Shown here one piece after another: positions 6,720 to 10,476 of a stretch of DNA of 10,476 bases (its first letter is position 1; every line of letters starts with the position of its first letter). This DNA comes from Solirubrobacterales bacterium (GTDB lineage Bacteria; Actinomycetota; Thermoleophilia; Solirubrobacterales; 70-9). The notes beneath the pieces were generated by a model that was given only the letters and a program-made list of their open reading frames with translations, was not told the origin of the DNA and ran no database searches. The position numbers were made by a program, and so were the translations under genes. Location of the stretch: assembly GCA_013694825.1 (NCBI GenBank), contig JACDBR010000155.1, positions 1 through 10,476 of the forward strand, given 5' to 3'.

Positions 6720-7688
6720 GTGCTGAGACTGCTCGGCGAGATCGGCGTTCCGCTGCTGATCGGCGTCGCGTACGCCTGGCAGGTCCGCCGCCTCGAGCGC
6801 AAGGGTCGGGCTCCATCGCTGGCTCGTCAGATCTGCTTCGCCGCCGGACTGCTCGTGATCGCGCTCGCAATCGCCGGGCCACTCGGCAACCTCTCCGAGG
6901 ATCTCGTCTCCGCCCACATGGTCCAGCACCTGTTGCTGATGGACCTGGCCGGCTTCCTGCTGGTGATGGGGGTGACGGGCCCCGTGATGGCTCCGCTGAT
7001 GGCGCTGCCGGGATTGGGCTGGATGCGAAGCCTCTTTCACCCCGCGATCGCGCTCGCGGTCTTCATCGGCGCCTTCGCGATCTGGCACATCCCGGCGCTC
7101 TACGAGGGTGCCGCACAGAATCCGGCGTTGCACGCCATCGAGCACGGGGTCTTCCTGTTCTCCGGATTCATCAAGTGGATGGCGCTCGTCGGCCCGTTTC
7201 CCGCGCCGCTGTGGTTCGCGACGGGCATCCAGGTCGTCTACGTAGCGACCGAGCACCTCTTCGTGGCGGCCGTCGGCAACGTCTTCATGTGGGCCGGAAC
7301 GCCGATCTACGCCGTCTACGCCGAGCGCACGGCCGCGCGCGGGATCGATCCAGTCACCGATCAGTCGATCGGCGGCGGGATCATGGCAGTCGAGGGCATG
7401 CTGCTGACACTGATCCTGCTCGGCTGGGTGCTGCTGCGCTGGTCGCGGCACGACACCGAGCGCCAGGAGATCATCGAGCTCGCCGAGCAGCACGGACTCG
7501 CGCTCGATGAGTCGCGCGTCTCGCGAGCGGTGCTGGCCGGACACGGCGAGAACCTGCGCCGGCGCGTGCTCGAGCAGGCCGAGGCGAGGACTACTCCGGC
7601 GGGTGAGAAACGCGACACGCCGGCAGGAAACGTCGCTTCCGACCCGAATCTCACGCCGACCGCAACCCCGCCGGCACAAGCGGGTTGA
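6720..7688 (+). CDS. ctaG: CtaG-type cytochrome c oxidase assembly factor (caa3_CtaG family)
   Basis: A 322-residue polytopic membrane protein started at GTG 6720. Family signatures appear in order: a first helix GVPLLIGVAYAW followed by VRRLERKG; a helix and loop GPLGNLSEDLVSAHMVQHLLLM (about 54-74) containing the conserved His pair; WHIPALYEGA and ALHAIEH (about 121-142); a helix GPFPAPLWFATGIQVVYVA; and IDPVTDQSIGGGIMAVEGMLLTLILLGWVLL near the end. CtaG of Bacillus is needed to make active caa3 cytochrome c oxidase, probably through copper delivery to CuA/CuB, so the protein should act in the cytoplasmic membrane. The cytoplasmic tail after about residue 245 (nearly 80 residues, charged, then Pro/Thr-rich) is longer than the family core needs. 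No oxidase subunit gene is in the window. No strong Shine-Dalgarno precedes the GTG. Confidence 0.88.
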   Translation: MLRLLGEIGVPLLIGVAYAWQVRRLERKGRAPSLARQICFAAGLLVIALAIAGPLGNLSEDLVSAHMVQHLLLMDLAGFLLVMGVTGPVMAPLMALPGLGWMRSLFHPAIALAVFIGAFAIWHIPALYEGAAQNPALHAIEHGVFLFSGFIKWMALVGPFPAPLWFATGIQVVYVATEHLFVAAVGNVFMWAGTPIYAVYAERTAARGIDPVTDQSIGGGIMAVEGMLLTLILLGWVLLRWSRHDTERQEIIELAEQHGLALDESRVSRAVLAGHGENLRRRVLEQAEARTTPAGEKRDTPAGNVASDPNLTPTATPPAQAG

Positions 7689-7695
7689 GAGCAAG

Positions 7696-7729
7696 CGGTC
7701 GGGCAGAGCAAGGACGCCTCGCCCGACCG
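7696..7729 (+). terminator. Terminator-like hairpin after ctaG
   Basis: CGGTCGGGC (7696-7704) and GCCCGACCG (7721-7729) are perfect 9-nt complements. Inside, GAG (7706-7708) can pair with CTC (7718-7720) after a one-base bulge, leaving a 9-nt loop. The hairpin begins 8 nt after the ctaG stop. Only a weak pyrimidine run (AACCCCTTC) follows, so it would be an intrinsic terminator of the U-poor type. It separates ctaG from the secreted repeat protein. Confidence 0.6.
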
Positions 7730-7889
7730 GCTAACCCCTTCGAGGGTGTCGGCTCCAGATCGTCCTACAGGGGAAGCAATGACCATCCGCTCGTCCCGCG
7801 TGCCTCGGATCACCGCTGCGCTCGCCACCCTCGCCGCGCTCGCGGCGCTGACCGCGGCGCTGAGCTCCGCGCAGGCGGCGCGGGTCACC

Positions 7890-8128
7890 TGCCCGTCGAC
7901 CTTCCACGTGCTCCACGACGACAGGGTGGGAAAGCTCAAGCTCGAGCAGGCCACTACACGATCAAGATCCGGGACGACCGCGAGCTGGGCTGCTCGCAGG
8001 TCTCGGACGAGCTTCTACCCCGCTTCCTCGAGGACTATGACGGCAAGCTGCCCGACGGCTGGATGGTCAACGCTCGCACCATCACCTTCAAGCAGCGCCG
8101 CACCGGCGCCGCCTTCAAGCTGATTCGT
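7890..8128 (+). repeat. Repeat unit 1 of the secreted protein
   Basis: Encodes residues 38-117 of the frame-corrected protein: CPSTFHVLHDDRVGKL, Cys72, FLEDYDGKLPDGW and the closing F-K segment. It contains the frameshift at 7949-7950 and is the most diverged of the three units around its second Cys (DDRELGC instead of xPSC). Confidence 0.75.
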
Positions 8129-8185
8129 GCCGGCGGTTCAAGTGGAGCCGGGGGAGGCCGGCATCCGGGGCGCGGCACCAAGGCG

Positions 8186-8410
8186 TGCCCAGACTTCTTC
8201 GACGTCCTGCACGACGACCGCATCGGCAAGCTGTCGCTGCCGGCCGGCAAGTACCGGATCACGGTCATGAAGCGCCCGAGCTGTGAGCGCGCAGCGAAGC
8301 TGCTCGCCAAATTCCTTCAGGACTACGACGGCAAGCTCGCGGGTGGCTGGAGGCTGAGGCTGGGCACGGCGAGCTTCTCGAAGCGAGGGGACACCGGCTT
8401 CCGGGTCAAG
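8186..8410 (+). repeat. Repeat unit 2 of the secreted protein
   Basis: Encodes residues 137-211: CPDFFDVLHDDRIGKLSL, PAGKY, RPSC, FLQDYDGKLAGGW and TGFRVK. It shares DDRIG, the PSC motif and GFRVKQ with unit 3, so units 2 and 3 appear more closely related. Confidence 0.8.
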
Positions 8411-8467
8411 CAGAAGGTCGGTCCCGACGCCGATCCGCAGCTCGGCGGCCAGACGCCCGGCATCCTC

Positions 8468-8704
8468 TGCCCGGCGACCTTCCGCGTACGCCACGACGAT
8501 CGGATCGGCAGGCTCAAGCTGCCGAAGGGCGGCTACGACGTCTGGCGCCTGAATGGCCGCAGCCCGAGCTGCGAGCAGACGACTCGCCTGTTTGCGAAGT
8601 TCCTCGAGCGCCCGGACGGCAACCTGCCGGGTCGCTGGAGGCTGAAGCTGCGCTCGGCCTCCTTCGTGCGCGGCGGGAGCGGCGAGGGCTTTCGCGTAAA
8701 GCAG
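8468..8704 (+). repeat. Repeat unit 3 of the secreted protein
   Basis: Encodes residues 231-309: CPATFRVRHDDRIGRLKL, PKGGY, SPSC, FLERPDGNLPGRW and EGFRVK. The protein ends only four residues after this unit, with no anchor or sorting signal. Confidence 0.8.
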
Positions 8705-8788
8705 GCAGCCAGCCGCTGATTCGGCCCCCGGCCCGCGGCGACGCTTAGGATCCGGCGCGCTCAGCGGCAGCTTCCTCGAAAGGGCGGG

Positions 8789-9979
8789 ATGACCGAAGAC
8801 GGCGATCGTTTCGAGCGCGTTCCCGTGCCGCGCCACTCCGGCGACGACTACACGTCGGAGGCTGCGGCCCGCCGGCGCGAGTTCGCGAGCGAGCGCAGCG
8901 AAGGCGGCCTCGAGCACGTCGGCAGCTACTCCTTCGACCCGGCGCTCGTGGCCGGAAACGTCGAGCAGTTTATGGGCGTGGCGCAGGTGCCGATCGGGCT
9001 CGCCGGCCCGCTGCTGGTCGATGGCGAGGAGGCCAACGGCGAGTTCTACGTGCCGATGGCGACCGCCGAGGGCACGCTGGTGGCGAGCTACAACCGCGGC
9101 ATGAGGTTGCTCCACGAATGTGGCGGGGTCCGCACGACCGTCGTCGATGATCGCATGCAACGAGCCCCGTCATTCGTCTTCGAGAGCGCCCGGGGTGCGC
9201 GCGACTTCTCATCCTGGCTGGAGGAGAACATGGATGCGATCCGCGCCGCCGCCGAGGCGACGACCAGCTCAGGAAAGCTGCTCGACATCGATCGCTTCGC
9301 CGCCAGCCGGATGCTCTACACGCGCTTCAACTACTCGACCGGCGACGCGGCGGGCCAGAACCTGACCGGCAAGGCGACGCTCGCGGCCTGCGAGTGGATC
9401 CTGGCCAACAACTCGACGATCGAGAGCTTCTTCCTCGAGTCCAACTTCGCCACCGACAAGAAGGCCTCCCAGGTGAACACGCTGCGAACCCGCGGCAAGC
9501 GGGTCGTCGCCGAGGCGCTGATCCCCGACGACGTGCTGCGCAGCGTGATGCGAGTCGACACCGAGTCGCTCTATCGCGCGCGTCAGGTGTCCCACCTCGG
9601 CGGCTTCATGGCCGGGGTCAACAACAACGGCTCCCACTCGGCCAACGGGATCACGGCGCTGTTCATCGCCACCGGCCAGGACGCCGCCAACGTCGCCGAG
9701 TCCTCGGCGGCGATGGTCTATGCCGAGCTGCGGCCCAACGGCGACTACTACTACTCGATCACGATCCCGGCCCTGATAGTCGCCAGTCACGGCGGCGGGA
9801 CCGGGCTGGCGACCCAGCGCGAATGCCTCGAGCTGCTCGGCTGCTATGGGCGCGGCAAGGTTCGCAAGCTCGCCGAGATCGTCGCCGCGACAGTGCTCTG
9901 CGGCGAGATCTCGCTGGGCTCGGCGATCGTCGCCCAGGAGTGGGTCTCCTCGCACGACAGGCTGGGGCGAAACCGCTAG
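8789..9979 (+). CDS. Hydroxymethylglutaryl-CoA reductase, class I, soluble
   Basis: 396 residues, ATG 8789, with a modest purine-rich site GAAAGGG just upstream. It reduces HMG-CoA to mevalonate with two NADPH, the committed step of the mevalonate isoprenoid route. The class I catalytic set is complete: Glu94 in ATAEGTLVAS, Asp223-Lys224 in NFATDKKAS, Asp298 in TGQDAAN, and the C-terminal His389 in SSHDRLGRNR. The HMG-CoA-contact region GVAQVPIGLAGPL (63-75), the NADPH-binding stretch STGDAAGQN (183-191; DAMGMN in animal enzymes) and GGGTGLATQRECLELLG (335-351) are also clear. There is no N-terminal sterol-sensing membrane domain, as expected in bacteria and unlike eukaryotic enzymes. No other mevalonate gene is adjacent. 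A possible -10 (TAGGAT, 8746-8751) lies upstream without a good -35. Confidence 0.95.
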   Translation: MTEDGDRFERVPVPRHSGDDYTSEAAARRREFASERSEGGLEHVGSYSFDPALVAGNVEQFMGVAQVPIGLAGPLLVDGEEANGEFYVPMATAEGTLVASYNRGMRLLHECGGVRTTVVDDRMQRAPSFVFESARGARDFSSWLEENMDAIRAAAEATTSSGKLLDIDRFAASRMLYTRFNYSTGDAAGQNLTGKATLAACEWILANNSTIESFFLESNFATDKKASQVNTLRTRGKRVVAEALIPDDVLRSVMRVDTESLYRARQVSHLGGFMAGVNNNGSHSANGITALFIATGQDAANVAESSAAMVYAELRPNGDYYYSITIPALIVASHGGGTGLATQRECLELLGCYGRGKVRKLAEIVAATVLCGEISLGSAIVAQEWVSSHDRLGRNR

Positions 9980-10016
9980 CCCCGGGCGCCATTGCCTGAG
10001 AGTACGTCGATCGGCT

Positions 10017-10211
10017 TCATCTGTTCGCGTTCTCGTCGCGGCGCTCCTCGAGGCGGTCCGTTCGCTCCTGCTGGGCCTCCTCGCGCGCCTCGAGCTCGGA
10101 GACGCTCGTGGTCCCGAGCTGACCGATGACGACGAGGACGACGGCGACGACGATCACGACGGCGCCGACCAGCGCCGCGGCGACCTGCTGGCGCTGCTGA
10201 CGAACGCTCAT
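10017..10211 (-). CDS. Small single-pass membrane protein with charged helical tail (64 aa)
   Basis: 64 residues from ATG 10211, with a perfect GGAGG (10222-10218) 6 nt upstream. A short basic N-terminus (MSVRQQRQQ) is followed by a strongly hydrophobic helix (VAAALVGAVVIVVAVVLVVIGQL, about 10-32). A highly charged tail rich in Glu, Arg and Gln (about 37-64) should form an amphipathic or coiled-coil helix. The positive-inside rule puts the N-terminus in the cytoplasm and the tail outside. The start overlaps the stop of the preceding frame (ATGA, 10208-10211), so it belongs to the small minus-strand operon entering from the right edge. The function is unknown; topology and size resemble accessory subunits or septum-type coiled-coil membrane proteins, but I see no identifying motif. 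Confidence 0.7.
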   Translation of the reverse strand: MSVRQQRQQVAAALVGAVVIVVAVVLVVIGQLGTTSVSELEAREEAQQERTDRLEERRDENANR

Positions 10212-10312
10212 TCCTCGCCTCCGGCAAGGAGGAAGTCGCCGGCTGAGGTCAACCAGACGACCGCGAAGGCCACCAAGACCAGGATCCCGAGCAGCGGCAG
10301 CAGGCCGTTCAG
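10208..10312 (-). CDS. Tiny hydrophobic frame between two small genes (34 aa, or 3' part of a frameshifted gene)
   Basis: This frame encodes LNGLLPLL followed by a clear membrane helix and the tail TSAGDFLLAGGEE, and its TGA overlaps the next ATG. It has no ATG, GTG or TTG start. It could begin at CTG 10312, which overlaps the stop of the upstream 41-aa frame (CTGA), or it could be the second half of that gene. Adding one C to the CCC at 10314-10312 fuses both frames into a 75-residue protein with two membrane helices. The overlapping ATGA at its end argues that this frame really is translated. Confidence 0.5.
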   Translation of the reverse strand: MNGLLPLLGILVLVAFAVVWLTSAGDFLLAGGEE

Positions 10313-10434
10313 GGACCGTAGCCAACCGTGATCAGGACGATCTGGTACACCGCGAGCGCCGCGACGATCGATGCCAGGACGACCTTGACCTCGGTCACGT
10401 TGCCGCCCGTCAGGGTCTGAAGCAGCTCCTCCAT
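10309..10434 (-). CDS. Small membrane protein (41 aa), possibly the 5' part of a frameshifted gene
   Basis: ATG 10434 to TGA 10309-10311 gives MEELLQTLTGGNVTEVK, then a helix VVLASIVAALAVYQIVLITV and GYGP. This is a single-pass membrane protein or the first helix of a longer one. It has no strong ribosome site and lies 3 nt after a possible upstream stop (TAG, 10438-10440). I have an unconfirmed impression that NVTEVKVVLAS...YQ...GYG resembles the start of larger actinobacterial membrane proteins of unknown function (DUF6529-like). If so, this copy is truncated or frameshifted. See the neighbouring 34-aa frame for the one-base repair. Confidence 0.5.
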   Translation of the reverse strand: MEELLQTLTGGNVTEVKVVLASIVAALAVYQIVLITVGYGP

Positions 10435-10476
10435 GGCCTAGCGGTCAACCTGCCCCCACCGCGGGCGCCGAAACGG

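Larger units (their letters stand above)
7779..8719 (+). pseudogene. Secreted triple-repeat protein of unknown function, single-base frameshift
   Basis: I do not recognise this family. ATG 7779 has AGGGGA (7769-7774) 4 nt before it. The first frame gives a signal peptide: MTIRSSR, a long Ala/Leu core, and probable cleavage after AQA at residue 34. It continues to HDDRVGKLKLEQ, after which the pattern resumes in another frame as GHYTIKI. Adding one G to CAGGCC (7949-7952) joins them into a 313-residue protein. Three tandem units follow the signal: residues 38-117, 137-211 and 231-309, separated by Gly-rich linkers. Each unit reads CPxxFxVxHDDR(V/I)GxLxLxxGxY, then a second Cys, then (L/F)xxFLxxxDGxLxxxWxxxxxxxxF and FxxK or FxVK. 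There are exactly two Cys per unit (38/72, 137/169, 231/265), so one disulfide each is likely. Intactness outside the indel suggests a working gene with a sequencing error. Confidence 0.8.

Noticed and set aside
8746..8751. TAGGAT as -10 of the HMG-CoA reductase gene
   Set aside because: No acceptable -35 at 16-19 bp; kept only as a remark.
8138..9160. 340-codon minus-strand frame opposite the repeat protein and HMG-CoA reductase
   Set aside because: Low-complexity shadow crossing a gene boundary on the other strand.
10212..10325. TTG-started N-terminal extension of the 64-aa membrane protein
   Set aside because: The extension is Arg/Pro-rich out-of-frame reading of the upstream small gene; ATG 10211 has GGAGG at 6 nt.
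10438..10476. Possible 3' end of another minus-strand gene (ends ...GQVDR, TAG)
   Set aside because: Only 12 codons are visible, and another frame ends with a TGA a few bases away, so I cannot tell which, if either, is coding.

Overview
The window is high-GC DNA, densely packed with genes on both strands. Several features suggest an actinobacterium, possibly of the Thermoleophilia/Solirubrobacterales type: GTG starts, GC-rich codon third positions, paired TetR regulators, a mycobacterial-type acyl desaturase with its dedicated reductase, and a soluble class I HMG-CoA reductase. The lineage is an inference from gene content; there is no rRNA gene or other phylogenetic marker here.

Layout. 2-94 is the 3' end of an acyl-CoA dehydrogenase (glutaryl-CoA dehydrogenase type), followed by a strong hairpin at 130-156. 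195-971 is a TauE/SafE-type permease. It runs convergently, with a 2-bp gap, into a TetR regulator on the minus strand (974-1666). That TetR gene is divergent from a two-gene operon: a flavin/[2Fe-2S] reductase (1829-2923) and a membrane fatty acyl desaturase (2987-4402), the same pairing as Rv3230c/DesA3 of Mycobacterium tuberculosis. The shared intergenic region carries a 27-bp dyad lying over a good sigma-70-like promoter, so control by the divergent TetR is very likely. Next, on the minus strand, a second TetR gene (5976-6611) is translationally coupled by an ATGA overlap to a Baeyer-Villiger/flavin monooxygenase (4425-5979), which is broken by a one-base frameshift. A perfect dyad GAATGA-N4-TCATTC sits just upstream of that TetR start. 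On the plus strand follow a CtaG-type cytochrome oxidase assembly membrane protein (6720-7688) with a terminator-like hairpin, a secreted protein built from three copies of an unrecognised two-cysteine domain (7779-8719, also with a one-base frameshift), and a class I HMG-CoA reductase (8789-9979). The right end (10017-10434, minus strand) is a cluster of tiny overlapping membrane-protein frames.

How it fits together. Much of the window concerns acyl chains and isoprenoids: acyl-CoA dehydrogenation, aerobic desaturation with its electron-donor protein, flavin-dependent oxygenation, and mevalonate formation. Two TetR-operator modules probably respond to fatty-acyl or related hydrophobic ligands. 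CtaG links to aerobic respiration.

Quality caution. Two genes are clearly broken by single G/C indels, and a third small locus would be repaired the same way. Either these are real lesions, or more likely this assembly has base-level errors in G/C runs. The best candidates for new biology are the triple-repeat secreted domain, the two regulator-operator modules and the small membrane-protein cluster. I saw no CRISPR array, tRNA, rRNA, transposase or phage gene.
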